A stretch of 19,918 bases of DNA. It comes from Actinomycetes bacterium (GTDB taxonomy: Bacteria > Actinomycetota > Actinomycetes > Actinomycetales > Actinomycetaceae). A program made the translations under genes and the position numbers. The notes below the pieces were generated by a model. The model did no database searches. It had not been told where the DNA came from and was given only the letters and a program-made list of their open reading frames with translations. Position 1 is the first letter of the stretch; the number at the start of each line of letters is the position of its first letter. Below are positions 1 to 6,994 of this stretch, piece after piece. The stretch spans positions 1 through 19,918 of the forward strand of contig JAEWEQ010000090.1 of NCBI GenBank assembly GCA_023389315.1, written 5' to 3'.

Positions 1-1347
1 CGGATCCCCTAACCGCTGGTAGCGGGTCTGGATCGCCGCCTCCCCGTCGGATAGGCGCCACGCCTGGTAGGGCAGCTCGTTACGCGCCTGCACGTGGCGC
101 TCCCGCGCCCGCTCCAGGGCCTGCGCATCGAAATGCGAAGTATCAATCTGCCCTGCGCGCACCAGCGAAACCTGCAGCGGGCGCGCATCATTTTCGGCGA
201 GGACGCGCCCGCCCTCGTCGTCGGAAGCATCCACCACCAGCAGTTCTTCGGCGGCGTAACCTTGCTCATCACGCACCCGGCCCGCCACTTTGCGGCCCCC
301 CACGGTGGATTTCGAAGCCGACTTCTTCGCCACATCCACGGTGTTGCCGTGGTCATCTTCGCGCGCCACCAGCTTGTAAACCAAAGCCGCGGTGGGAACC
401 CCCGACCCGGTTACCAGGCGCGTGCCCACCCCGTAAGCGTCCACCGGGGCGGCGCCGAGGGCGGCGATGGCGTACTCGTCCAAATCGGAAGTCACCGTGA
501 TCTTCGTCGAATGCGCCCCCAACGCATCCAACTGGCCGCGCACCTTAAACGCTTGAGCCACCAGGTCACCCGAATCCAAGCGCACCGCACCCAGCTCGCC
601 ACCGGCTTCACGGGCGATGCGCACCGCACGTTCCACGCCCTCGGCAATGTCGTAAGTGTCGACCAGCAGCGTGGTGGACGGGCCCAGGGAGTCAATCTGG
701 ATGCGGAAAGCATCGTCCTCACTGTCGTGCAGCAGAGTGAAAGAATGCGCGGACGTGCCAATGGTGGGGATCCCGTAGCGGATCCCGGCTTCCAGGTCGG
801 AAGTGGCTTCAAACCCGCCGATCACCGCGGCCCGGGCAGCGGACACGGCGGCCCGCTCGTGAGTGCGGCGCGCCCCCATGTCCAAGCAGGGACGCCCGTG
901 GGCGGCGATCGTCATACGCGAAGCCGCGGACGCCACCGCGCAGTCGTGGTTGAGGATGGACAGGGCAAGGGTTTCTAACAGCACTGCTTCGGCGAAAGTG
1001 GACTCCACGGTGAGGATGGGGGAGCCTTCGAAGTAGCATTCGCCCTCGGGATAACCCATGATGTCACCGGTGAAATGGAACTCGCGCAGATAATCCAAGG
1101 TGGCGTCAGAGACGATTTGCTTCTCGTGGAGCCAGTCGATTTGTTCAGGGCCGAAAGTGAAACGCTGCAGCGCTTCCAACAGGCGACCGGTGCCGGCCAC
1201 CACCCCGTAGCGGCGCGAGGCGGGCAGGCGGCGGCCGAAAAGTTCGAACGTGCATTTGCGCTCAGCAGTACCAGCTTTCAAGGTGGCATCCACCATGGTG
1301 AGCTCGTACATGTCGGTGAGGAACGCAGTTGATTGTGAAGCAGGCAT
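1..1347 (-). CDS. pncB: Nicotinate phosphoribosyltransferase, 3' end cut by window edge
   Basis: This enzyme joins nicotinate to PRPP to give nicotinate mononucleotide, the entry step of the Preiss-Handler NAD salvage route in the cytoplasm. The frame is open for 449 codons from the ATG at 1347 to base 1 without a stop, so only a short C-terminal end is missing (family members are about 430-460 residues). It opens with FLTDMYELTMVDATLKAGTA, typical of the family. GTSAHSF around residues 197-203 carries the conserved histidine (H201) at the family phosphohistidine position, and VRLDSGDL at 255-262 is the PRPP-binding signature. DAYGVGTRLVTG near 284-295 is also conserved. It is divergent from clpS across 58 bases, as in M. 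tuberculosis (Rv1330c/Rv1331). The start is supported by a -10 box exactly 6 bases upstream and no Shine-Dalgarno. Identity is secure; only the stop is unseen. Confidence 0.96.
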   Translation of the reverse strand, partial: MPASQSTAFLTDMYELTMVDATLKAGTAERKCTFELFGRRLPASRRYGVVAGTGRLLEALQRFTFGPEQIDWLHEKQIVSDATLDYLREFHFTGDIMGYPEGECYFEGSPILTVESTFAEAVLLETLALSILNHDCAVASAASRMTIAAHGRPCLDMGARRTHERAAVSAARAAVIGGFEATSDLEAGIRYGIPTIGTSAHSFTLLHDSEDDAFRIQIDSLGPSTTLLVDTYDIAEGVERAVRIAREAGGELGAVRLDSGDLVAQAFKVRGQLDALGAHSTKITVTSDLDEYAIAALGAAPVDAYGVGTRLVTGSGVPTAALVYKLVAREDDHGNTVDVAKKSASKSTVGGRKVAGRVRDEQGYAAEELLVVDASDDEGGRVLAENDARPLQVSLVRAGQIDTSHFDAQALERARERHVQARNELPYQAWRLSDGEAAIQTRYQRLGDP

Positions 1348-1353
1348 GTTAAG

Positions 1354-1359
1354 AGCTTA
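1354..1359 (-). promoter_or_regulatory. Predicted -10 box of a leaderless pncB transcript
   Basis: Read on the minus strand, TAAGCT (TANNNT) is followed by six bases and then the pncB ATG. Transcription would begin at or next to the A of the start codon, and no Shine-Dalgarno sequence is present. A good -35 is not visible, which is common for actinobacterial -10-driven promoters. The assignment is an inference from spacing. Confidence 0.55.
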
Positions 1360-1388
1360 GCGCCAAACCTGCCCGCATGCTGGCGCTA
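1358..1388. promoter_or_regulatory. Inverted repeat between divergent pncB and clpS promoters
   Basis: TAGCGCCA (1358-1365) and TGGCGCTA (1381-1388) are perfect inverted copies separated by 15 bases, so the half-site centres are 23 bp apart, about two helical turns. The left arm overlaps the pncB -10 box and the right arm lies just before the clpS -10 box. This placement suits an operator for a dimeric repressor acting on pncB, clpS or both. The regulator is unknown. A simple stem-loop is the alternative, but it would sit outside both predicted leaderless transcripts. Confidence 0.45.
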
Positions 1389-1393
1389 TTGCA

Positions 1394-1399
1394 TAGGCT
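1394..1399 (+). promoter_or_regulatory. Predicted -10 box of a leaderless clpS transcript
   Basis: TAGGCT (TANNNT) ends at 1399 and is followed by exactly six bases before the clpS ATG at 1406. No Shine-Dalgarno is present. This promoter would drive the whole clpS-DUF2017-murI-MBL operon. Confidence 0.55.
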
Positions 1400-1405
1400 T
1401 GATAC

Positions 1406-1711
1406 ATGGGAAGCCAGCCACTGACTGCGACACGCACCGCCCCCCGCTCGGAGGCGGGCGAAATGGCGCACGGACAGTGGCGCACCGTGGTGTGGGATGA
1501 CCCCATCAACACCACCGTTTACGTCACCAGTGTTTTCCAACGCCACTTCGGCTACCCCTTTGAACGCGCCCACGCCCTGATGCTGCGAGTCCACCAGCAA
1601 GGTCGCGCCACCGTTTCGGAAGGACTGAAAGAACGCATGGAGGCGGACGTCCTCGCGATGCACTCCTACGGTCTGCGCGCCACTTTGGAACGCCAGGGGA
1701 ACGTGAAGTAG
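1406..1711 (+). CDS. clpS: ATP-dependent Clp protease adaptor ClpS
   Basis: ClpS hands N-degron substrates (proteins with destabilising N-terminal residues) to the ClpC/ClpA unfoldase for degradation by ClpP. At 101 residues it has the usual size. After a variable N-terminal tail of about 25 residues the fold begins at WRTVVWDDPINTTVYVTSVF (residues 25-44), containing the conserved WDDP-N stretch of the substrate pocket. The helix LMLRVHQQGRATVSEGLKE (59-77) follows, with the conserved H63, and the protein ends in ...HSYGLRATLE. It is the first gene of a plus-strand operon and is divergent from pncB, the same pairing as in M. tuberculosis. The DUF2017 gene follows after 5 bases. There is no Shine-Dalgarno; the ATG lies 6 bases after a -10 box. 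Identity is secure. Confidence 0.96.
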   Translation: MGSQPLTATRTAPRSEAGEMAHGQWRTVVWDDPINTTVYVTSVFQRHFGYPFERAHALMLRVHQQGRATVSEGLKERMEADVLAMHSYGLRATLERQGNVK

Positions 1712-1716
1712 CGCCC

Positions 1717-2334
1717 ATGTATATCGGAAAGTTCCATTCCTCTGCCCGCGGTTACCGCAGTGAACTCGACCCGGAAGCGCGGATGCTGCTGGCGAAAATC
1801 TCCAGCGAAATAATCACCCTGCTGGATGCTCCCGCGGACGATGCGGACTTACTCCACGCCCTCGCCCTGGATGAGCGGCGCGAACCCCCCGAAGACCCGG
1901 CGCTGCTGGCGCTGCTTCCGTACATGAGTGAGGATCAGGAGGAAGCTACCGCCTTGCGTACCCTCACTGAAGACACTTTGCGGATGACGAAAAGTGAACG
2001 TTTGGTGCGGATCGTGGAAACCATGGAGGAGCTGGCTGCCAGTGGCGAGGACGCGTTGGAAGTGGGGGCGGATGAAGCGTGGGAATGGTTGTGCGCACTT
2101 AACGACATGCGCCTGGTGCTGGCCCAACGCTTGGACGTGAATTCCCCCCAGGACGTGGAGCGGGTGACGCGGCGGGCGGAGATTTTCTTCTCCCCCCAAC
2201 CAGACTTTAACGAGGACGATCTTGACTTTGGTCCCAACCGCATGGAGGACGTGATCGCCGCTCTCTACGTTGTGGTCACGTGGTGGCAAGATTCACTCTT
2301 GCAGGCAGTGCGTTTTAACGAAGTGTCCCAGTAA
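1717..2334 (+). CDS. DUF2017 family protein
   Basis: A 205-residue soluble protein of the DUF2017 family, which in actinobacteria almost always sits directly after clpS. Its function is not known; constant linkage to clpS suggests a role around Clp proteolysis, but that is inference only. The sequence is acidic and predicted largely helical, with no signal peptide or membrane segment. The N-terminal MYIGKFHSSARGYRSELDPEARMLLAKI block is typical of family members, as is the EWLCALNDMRLVLAQRLDV stretch near residues 128-146. The C-terminal helix MEDVIAALYVVVTWWQDSLL (about 178-197) is more hydrophobic. It begins 5 bases after the clpS stop with only a weak ribosome site, so translation is probably coupled to clpS. 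murI follows after 9 bases. Confidence 0.9.
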   Translation: MYIGKFHSSARGYRSELDPEARMLLAKISSEIITLLDAPADDADLLHALALDERREPPEDPALLALLPYMSEDQEEATALRTLTEDTLRMTKSERLVRIVETMEELAASGEDALEVGADEAWEWLCALNDMRLVLAQRLDVNSPQDVERVTRRAEIFFSPQPDFNEDDLDFGPNRMEDVIAALYVVVTWWQDSLLQAVRFNEVSQ

Positions 2335-2343
2335 TGTGAAGGT

Positions 2344-3159
2344 ATGAACTCAGCGCCGATTGGCATTTTCGACTCCGGACTTGGGGGTCTTACCGTCGCG
2401 CGCTCAGTAATTGACAAACTTCCCCACGAAAACATCATCTACGTGGGAGACACCGCCCACACCCCCTACGGTCCCAAACCGGTGGCGCTGGTGCGCGAAC
2501 TAGCCATGAACGTGATGGACGAATTGGCCACCCGCGGAGTGAAGATGCTGGTGATTGCCTGCAACACGGCCTCGGCGGTGGCGCTGCGCGATGCGCGCGA
2601 ACGCTACGAGGTGGACGCAGGCATCCCGGTGCTGGAAGTGATCCAACCGGCGGCCCGCAAGGCGGCGGCCGCGACCCGCAACCAGCGGGTAGGGGTGATA
2701 GCCACCGAAGCCACGGTACTGTCTGGCGCCTACCGCGACGCCTTCGCCGCGGTACCGGACCTGCAGGTCACGCAGCAGGCTTGCCCGAAGTTCGTGGAGT
2801 TCGTGGAAGCGGGGGTGACTACCGGCGCGGAACTGACACAGGTGGCGCGCGAATACTTAGAGCCCGTCAAAGCTGCCGGGGTGGACACCCTAGTGTTGGG
2901 GTGTACCCACTACCCGCTGCTTACCGGCGTGATTTCCTATTTGATGGGTGATTCGGTGACGTTGGTTTCCTCTGCCGAATCCACCGCGAATGACGTGTAT
3001 GCGGAACTGGTGCGGCGTGATTTGCTGCGCGAAGATGACGGGGAAGCAGCGAAGTATGAGTTCTTCGGGACCGGTTCTCTGGAGTCTTTCGCGCCCCTGG
3101 CGCGCCGCTTTTTGGGGCCCATCGTGGGGCAGGTGGAGCACTTGGAGGTAAGTTCATGA
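2344..3159 (+). CDS. murI: Glutamate racemase
   Basis: It interconverts L- and D-glutamate in the cytoplasm, supplying D-Glu for the peptidoglycan stem peptide. The 271-residue length is standard. The N-terminal IGIFDSGLGGLTVAR (6-20) holds the conserved acidic residue and glycine-rich loop. The two catalytic cysteines are C73 in ACNTAS and C187 in GCTHYP, with the neighbouring H189. GDTAHTPYG (35-43) is also conserved. The ATG is preceded by GTGAAGG, a plausible ribosome site with a short spacer, as expected for an operon-internal gene. Its stop overlaps the start of the downstream metallo-beta-lactamase gene by 4 bases (ATGA), indicating translational coupling. The same murI-MBL pair occurs in M. 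tuberculosis (Rv1338-Rv1339). Confidence 0.97.
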   Translation: MNSAPIGIFDSGLGGLTVARSVIDKLPHENIIYVGDTAHTPYGPKPVALVRELAMNVMDELATRGVKMLVIACNTASAVALRDARERYEVDAGIPVLEVIQPAARKAAAATRNQRVGVIATEATVLSGAYRDAFAAVPDLQVTQQACPKFVEFVEAGVTTGAELTQVAREYLEPVKAAGVDTLVLGCTHYPLLTGVISYLMGDSVTLVSSAESTANDVYAELVRRDLLREDDGEAAKYEFFGTGSLESFAPLARRFLGPIVGQVEHLEVSS

Positions 3160-3953
3160 AACTGACCGTGGTTGGCTGTACCGGCTCCATGTCGGGACCG
3201 TACTCACCGGCCTCGTGCTACTTGGTGCAGGCGCGCGGCGTGGATCCTGACACCGGGGCAGAGCGTCAATACAACGTGGTGATGGATCTGGGGCCGGGGT
3301 CTTTCGGACAACTGTGGCGCTACCTGGATGTGCGCCAGATTGACGCGGTGTTGTTGTCGCACTGCCACGCTGACCACATGGGTGACATCGTTTCCATGCA
3401 CGTGCATCGGCGTTGGTATCCCACCGGGAACCTCGGTCCGGTGCTGCTGGCCGGCCCGGAGGGCCTGATGAACCGGGTGCGCGGCATCGACGGGGTGGGC
3501 CCGGAGGAAACCTACGCGGGGGAGTTCTCACCGCGGGTGCTGCAAGACGGTGACAGTTTGACGGTGGGGCCGCTGACGTTTACCGCTTACGCGGCGCGCC
3601 ACACGGTGCCGGCTTTCGGGTTCCGCATTGAGGGGCCCTCGGAGGGCGATCCCACGCAGATGGTGCAGATGGCTTACACCGGGGATACGGATACTTGCGA
3701 GCGGATCGAACAGATGGCGCAGGGCGTGTCACTGTTGTTGTCGGAAGCTGGTTTCACGAAGGCGGATGAGCCGCGCGGTATTCACCTGACGGGGGAGCGG
3801 GCGGCGTTGATCGCGAAGAAAGCAGGCGTGGGGGCGTTGGTGCTCACCCACATTCAGCCGTGGACTGATCCGCGCACGGTGATGGAGGAGGCCCGCACGC
3901 AGTGGGACGGGGCGATTTCCACCGCGTATGCGGGGGCCACGTATTCGCTTTAA
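3156..3953 (+). CDS. Metallo-beta-lactamase-fold hydrolase (Rv1339-type)
   Basis: A 265-residue metallo-beta-lactamase-fold enzyme that resembles RNase Z-like and class II phosphodiesterase-like proteins. The metal motif HxHxDH is present as SHCHADH (H69, H71, D73, H74), with further likely ligands H150 (ARHTVPAFGFR), D178 (YTGDTD) and H233 (LTHIQPW). The M. tuberculosis homologue in the same position, Rv1339, has been reported as an atypical cAMP phosphodiesterase; whether this protein shares that activity cannot be read from sequence. There is no signal peptide or membrane segment, so it should be cytoplasmic. GGAGG at 3144-3148, inside murI, lies 7 bases before the ATG. It is the last gene of the clpS operon and converges on rdgB. 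Confidence 0.88.
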   Translation: MKLTVVGCTGSMSGPYSPASCYLVQARGVDPDTGAERQYNVVMDLGPGSFGQLWRYLDVRQIDAVLLSHCHADHMGDIVSMHVHRRWYPTGNLGPVLLAGPEGLMNRVRGIDGVGPEETYAGEFSPRVLQDGDSLTVGPLTFTAYAARHTVPAFGFRIEGPSEGDPTQMVQMAYTGDTDTCERIEQMAQGVSLLLSEAGFTKADEPRGIHLTGERAALIAKKAGVGALVLTHIQPWTDPRTVMEEARTQWDGAISTAYAGATYSL

Positions 3954-4014
3954 ATTCGCGAGGACGGTCACCGCGCTTGGCTGGCTTTAGGGGCGCTGCC
4001 GCGCCGCTTCCGCC

Positions 4015-4064
4015 TTGTTTCCGGCGTGCTGCTTCTGTCTTGTATCCGGCGTGCTGCTTCTGTC
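4015..4064. repeat. 25-bp tandem duplication in the MBL-rdgB gap
   Basis: Two adjacent 25-bp copies (4015-4039 and 4040-4064) differ at one base (T at 4019, A at 4044). They lie in the 171-base convergent gap between the MBL gene and rdgB. No gene and no clear stem-loop with a T-run was seen in this gap. Confidence 0.9.
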
Positions 4065-4124
4065 CAACTTGCCGGCCTCTGCGCCCGCAGCTGTGCTTGC
4101 GATGCGTATTCGGTGGAAGTTGCT

Positions 4125-4889
4125 TTAAGCTTGCCAACCGGTTTGGAGGGCAGCGCGCAGGTGCGGCAGTAGCGCCGTGAAAGCGCGGGCCCGGTGAGAG
4201 ATCGCGTTCTTTTGCGCCGCGCTCATCTGCGCGGTGGTGACCTCGTATCCGGTGGGCACGAAAATCGGGTCGTAGCCGAATCCGCCGTCTCCCACCGGCG
4301 CGGTGAGTAGGGACCCGACCAGTTCGCCCTCGCAAACAATCTCTTGCTCGCAGCCGGGGACGGTGCTCTCAGTGGTGGCGGCGGGGTTGTCAGGCCGCGT
4401 TTCGCCAGGCGCCGCGCCGCCGCCACCTACCGCGATGCCGCCAGCTCGCGTTTCGCCAGGCGCCGCGACGCCGCCAGCCAACTTGCCCGGGACCACGAGG
4501 GCGGCCGCACAAGCGAACCGCGCCCCGCGATAAGTGGCAGGCACGTCACTCAACTGGGCCAGCAGCAGTTGCAAGTTCGCGGCCGAGTCCCCGTGGTGCC
4601 CGCACCAGCGGGCGGAAAAAATCCCCGGTGCGCCACCCATAATGTCCACGCACAGGCCGGAGTCATCCGCCACCGTGATCAGCCCGCTACGCTGGGCCAG
4701 GCTGCGGGCTTTGATCAGCGCGTTGCCTGCGAAAGTGGGAGCGTCCTCCACCGGGTCGGGGCCGGGGAAGTCAGCGTTGGTGGCGACCCGCTGCGGGTCG
4801 AAATCCGGCCAGTGGTCGGCGAAAATCGCTGCCAGCTCTTCAACTTTGTGACGGTTGGAGGTAGCGAGGGCGAAGTCGAACTCACTCAT
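4125..4889 (-). CDS. rdgB: XTP/dITP pyrophosphatase with low-complexity insert
   Basis: It hydrolyses non-canonical purine nucleoside triphosphates (dITP, XTP, dHapTP) to monophosphates, keeping them out of DNA and RNA. Family motifs are all present: ATSNRHKVEEL (9-19), ADDSGL (74-79), FSARWCG (91-97), GDGGFGYDPIF (200-210) and ISHRARA (230-236). At 254 residues it is about 50 longer than usual. The excess is a Gly/Ala/Pro-rich segment (about 135-181) placed where other members have a short loop after CAAALVVP, and it contains AAPGETR twice, 17 residues apart. The catalytic core is intact, so activity is probably kept. On the minus strand AAGGAG lies about 7 bases before the ATG. It follows rph on the same strand, the usual rph-rdgB pair, but with a 184-base repeat-bearing gap. 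Confidence 0.94.
   Translation of the reverse strand: MSEFDFALATSNRHKVEELAAIFADHWPDFDPQRVATNADFPGPDPVEDAPTFAGNALIKARSLAQRSGLITVADDSGLCVDIMGGAPGIFSARWCGHHGDSAANLQLLLAQLSDVPATYRGARFACAAALVVPGKLAGGVAAPGETRAGGIAVGGGGAAPGETRPDNPAATTESTVPGCEQEIVCEGELVGSLLTAPVGDGGFGYDPIFVPTGYEVTTAQMSAAQKNAISHRARAFTALLPHLRAALQTGWQA
4396..4467. repeat. In-frame 51-bp-period repeat inside rdgB
   Basis: Two identical 21-bp copies (4396-4416 and 4447-4467) start 51 bp apart, exactly 17 codons. On the minus strand both encode AAPGETR within the extra loop of RdgB. The period is a multiple of three, so copy-number change would keep the frame. Confidence 0.88.
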
Positions 4890-4949
4890 CAGGGTGCTCC
4901 TTAGTTTGTGGTGTTAAGCGTCGGGCGGGTGGCCCTACGCGGCGCGGGC

Positions 4950-5021
4950 GGCGACGACGTCCGGGGAGGGATGGGCGACGACGGCCGGGGAGGGATGGGT
5001 GACGACGGCCGGGAAGCCGCA
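4950..5021. repeat. Three 24-bp tandem repeats between rph and rdgB
   Basis: Units at 4950-4973, 4974-4997 and 4998-5021 share the core GACGACGGCCGGGGAGGGATG with few changes; unit 3 diverges at its end. They sit in the 184-base gap between the rph stop and the rdgB start, so they would be transcribed if the two genes form an operon. They would lie in the mRNA before the rdgB ribosome site. Confidence 0.88.
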
Positions 5022-5073
5022 GGTTCGGGCAACGCGGCGCAGGATAGTGCCCCACCCGGCCGGTCGGCGCAGG

Positions 5074-5817
5074 TCAGTTATTTTCGCGTGCCTGGCGCTG
5101 CAACTCGGTGAGCTGCGAACACCCGGTGGCCGCCAAATCCAACAGTTCTAATAGCTGCGCGCGGGTGAATGTGTCGTGCTCACCGGTGCCTTGCACCTCG
5201 ATGAACTCGCCCGCCCCCGTCATCACCACGTTCATATCGGTGTCGGCGCGAACGTCCTCCTCGTAAGGCAGATCCAGGCGTGCCTGCCCGTCGATAATCC
5301 CCACAGAGATAGCGGCCACGCAGTCACGCAGCACCGGTTTGCCGGGCCGGTCCGCAGCAATCAGGCGCTGCTTTTGCCCCCACGCCACCGCATCGGCCAA
5401 CGCCACCCACGCCCCGGTGATGGCGGCGGTACGCGTGCCACCGTCGGCTTGCAGCACGTCACAGTCCAAGGTGATGGTGTTTTCCCCCAGGGCTTTCATA
5501 TCCACCACGGCGCGCAGCGAGCGACCCACCAGGCGGGAGATCTCATGGGTGCGACCCCCGATTTTGCCTTTCACAGATTCGCGGGCCGAGCGGGTGGAGG
5601 TGGAGCGCGGGAGCATCGCGTATTCGGCGGTCACCCACCCTTCGCCGCTGCCTTTGCGCCAGCGCGGCACGCCCTCGACCAGGGAGGCGACGCAGAGTAC
5701 GCGGGTGTTTCCAAACTCCACCAGGCAGGAGCCTTCGGCGTTATTGATCCAGTTACGAATGAAACGAACCGGGCGCAGCTGATCAACTTCGCGCCCGTCT
5801 TTACGTGAGATCTCCAT
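5074..5817 (-). CDS. rph: Ribonuclease PH
   Basis: A phosphate-dependent 3'-5' exoribonuclease that trims the 3' ends of tRNA and other small RNAs; the family forms a hexamer ring. The 247-residue length is normal. Conserved blocks include RPVRFIRNW (16-24), GSCLVEFGNTRVLC (29-42), GWVTAEYAMLPRST (60-73, with the family arginines) and GGRTHEISRLVGRSLRA (87-103). ITLDCDVLQADGGTRTAAITG (115-135) and the late EVQGTGE motif (208-214) complete the active site and phosphate-binding regions. It is divergent from nudC over only 35 bases. The ATG at 5817 has no Shine-Dalgarno; a TACGGT box ends 6 bases upstream. rdgB follows on the same strand. Relative to M. tuberculosis the rph-rdgB pair is inverted with respect to murI. 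Confidence 0.97.
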   Translation of the reverse strand: MEISRKDGREVDQLRPVRFIRNWINNAEGSCLVEFGNTRVLCVASLVEGVPRWRKGSGEGWVTAEYAMLPRSTSTRSARESVKGKIGGRTHEISRLVGRSLRAVVDMKALGENTITLDCDVLQADGGTRTAAITGAWVALADAVAWGQKQRLIAADRPGKPVLRDCVAAISVGIIDGQARLDLPYEEDVRADTDMNVVMTGAGEFIEVQGTGEHDTFTRAQLLELLDLAATGCSQLTELQRQARENN

Positions 5818-5823
5818 AGTGCA

Positions 5824-5829
5824 ACCGTA
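5824..5829 (-). promoter_or_regulatory. Predicted -10 box of a leaderless rph transcript
   Basis: Minus-strand TACGGT (TANNNT) is followed by exactly six bases and the rph ATG, placing the transcription start on the start codon. It lies in the 35-base rph-nudC gap, 10 bases from the opposing nudC box, so the two promoters must share upstream DNA with the opposite gene's first codons. Confidence 0.5.
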
Positions 5830-5839
5830 CCGCGTGGCG

Positions 5840-5845
5840 TAGCGT
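5840..5845 (+). promoter_or_regulatory. Predicted -10 box of a leaderless nudC transcript
   Basis: TAGCGT (TANNNT) is followed by seven bases and the nudC ATG at 5853. No Shine-Dalgarno precedes the ATG. An overlapping alternative box, TAAATG, fits less well. Confidence 0.5.
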
Positions 5846-5852
5846 AAATGCT

Positions 5853-6821
5853 ATGAGCATTGAACTGCCCCTGGCTTCGGGGACTTGGGATCCGGCGACT
5901 TACGCGCGCGAATACGTGGATTTACGTGCCTGGTTGGATGGTGAAATTAGCGACCCGCAGTTGTGTGCGGTGATTGCCGCGCACTGCCCGGGCCTGCAGC
6001 CGCAGCGGGTGCGCGCCTTGGTGGTGGGTGACAATCACCGTTTCGCGGTGAGGGGCGAGGACGTTCGCTGGGCTTTGCCTGAACTCGAACGCGGGCAAAT
6101 CCTGGGGGCGTTTTTCCTCGGCGTGGATGGTGACGACGCGTTAGTGGCGGTGCATTTCCTGTCCCAGCGCGAGGAAGAGTGGAATGATTTGCGCCGCCAG
6201 GGTCAAGCACTTTCCGACACTGATCGGCAACTGCTCGCGGTGGGCGCGGGCCTGGTTTCGTGGCATGCGCGTTCGGGGTTTTGCGCCCGCTGCGGTGGTA
6301 GCACGGCCATTCGTTTCGCCGGGTGGCAGCGCCAGTGCGAACGCTGCCAGAACGTGGAGTACCCGCGTATCGACCCGTCGGTGATCGTGGCGATTTTTGA
6401 CGCTGAGCAGCGGCTGCTGCTGGCTCATAACACCATGTGGCGCCCCGGCTATGCCTCCTTGGTGGCGGGTTTCATGGAGATCGGGGAGAGCCCGGAGCAG
6501 GCGGTGGTGCGGGAAACGTTCGAGGAAGTGGGACTGCGTATTGACCGCGTGCGTTACGTCGCTTCGCAGCCGTGGCCGTTTCCGCGTTCACTGATGTTGG
6601 GGTTCGCAGCGCAGTTGGCTGCCGGGGCGTCGCCGACGCCGCGCGTGGATGGGGTGGAGATCGACTGGGCGCGTTTCTACTCGCGCAGTGAGTACCGCGC
6701 GGCGGTGGAGGCGGGCGAGGTGGAGATGCCAAACCCGATTTCGATTGCCCGGGTGATGATTGAAAGTTGGTTGGCGGGCAGTGATTTGCACGAGGACGGG
6801 GCGGTTCCTCCTAGCGTCTAG
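5853..6821 (+). CDS. nudC: NAD(H) pyrophosphatase / RNA NAD-decapping Nudix enzyme
   Basis: NudC-type Nudix enzymes split NAD(H) into NMN(H) and AMP and, in other bacteria, remove NAD caps from RNA. The protein is 322 residues. A variable N-terminal domain is followed by the zinc ribbon CARCGG...CERCQ (C144, C147, C162, C165). The Nudix box GX5EX7REUXEEXGU lies at 206-228 (G206, E212, R220, E221, E224, E225). The NudC signature SQPWPFPRS is at 238-246. The family is a homodimer in the cytoplasm. It is divergent from rph and lies upstream of uvrD2 on the same strand, as in M. tuberculosis (Rv3199c-Rv3198c), but with about 170-225 bases between them, so uvrD2 probably has its own promoter. Its presence near pncB links two NAD-related genes in one window. 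Confidence 0.95.
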   Translation: MSIELPLASGTWDPATYAREYVDLRAWLDGEISDPQLCAVIAAHCPGLQPQRVRALVVGDNHRFAVRGEDVRWALPELERGQILGAFFLGVDGDDALVAVHFLSQREEEWNDLRRQGQALSDTDRQLLAVGAGLVSWHARSGFCARCGGSTAIRFAGWQRQCERCQNVEYPRIDPSVIVAIFDAEQRLLLAHNTMWRPGYASLVAGFMEIGESPEQAVVRETFEEVGLRIDRVRYVASQPWPFPRSLMLGFAAQLAAGASPTPRVDGVEIDWARFYSRSEYRAAVEAGEVEMPNPISIARVMIESWLAGSDLHEDGAVPPSV

Positions 6822-6860
6822 GCCCGCGGGCAGTAGGCCGCGCAGCGCCGGTGGCTCCGG

Positions 6861-6926
6861 GCCGTCGCGCCCGGCGCCTGCCTTGGGCCCGCCCCACCGC
6901 GCTCAACCGCCGTCGCGCCCGGCGCC
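6861..6926. repeat. 18-bp direct repeat in the nudC-uvrD2 gap
   Basis: GCCGTCGCGCCCGGCGCC occurs at 6861-6878 and again at 6909-6926, 48 bp apart. The gap between nudC and uvrD2 otherwise shows only GC-rich sequence, no convincing terminator with a T-run, and the sites listed separately. Confidence 0.85.
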
Positions 6927-6930
6927 CGAG

Positions 6931-6939
6931 TTTTCCACA
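6931..6939 (+). promoter_or_regulatory. Single DnaA-box-like site upstream of uvrD2
   Basis: TTTTCCACA fits the relaxed DnaA box TTWTNCACA. It is isolated about 50 bases before the predicted uvrD2 -10 box. One box alone may be chance or a regulatory site; it is not an origin. Confidence 0.25.
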
Positions 6940-6988
6940 GCCGCCGGCTTTCCCCAGCGGTCACCGGCGCGCATAGAAATGTCCGCGC

Positions 6989-6994
6989 TATGGT
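6989..6994 (+). promoter_or_regulatory. Predicted -10 box for uvrD2
   Basis: TATGGT (TANNNT) would start transcription near 7001. That coincides with an ATG at 7000 (leaderless option) and lies about 47 bases upstream of the TTG at 7048, which has the purine-rich ribosome site AAAGGGGG at 7034-7041 with a 6-base spacer. Confidence 0.4.

Noticed and set aside
94..978. Long plus-strand open frame opposite pncB
   Set aside because: Antisense shadow: the minus strand encodes a clear NAPRTase throughout, and the plus frame has no ribosome site or family resemblance.
4908..5111. Short plus-strand frame over the 24-bp repeats encoding a Gly/Asp-rich peptide
   Set aside because: It exists only because the repeat period is a multiple of three; no ribosome site, and it overlaps the rph 3' end on the other strand.
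5176..5808. Plus-strand frames opposite rph
   Set aside because: rph is unmistakable on the minus strand; the antisense frames lack start signals.
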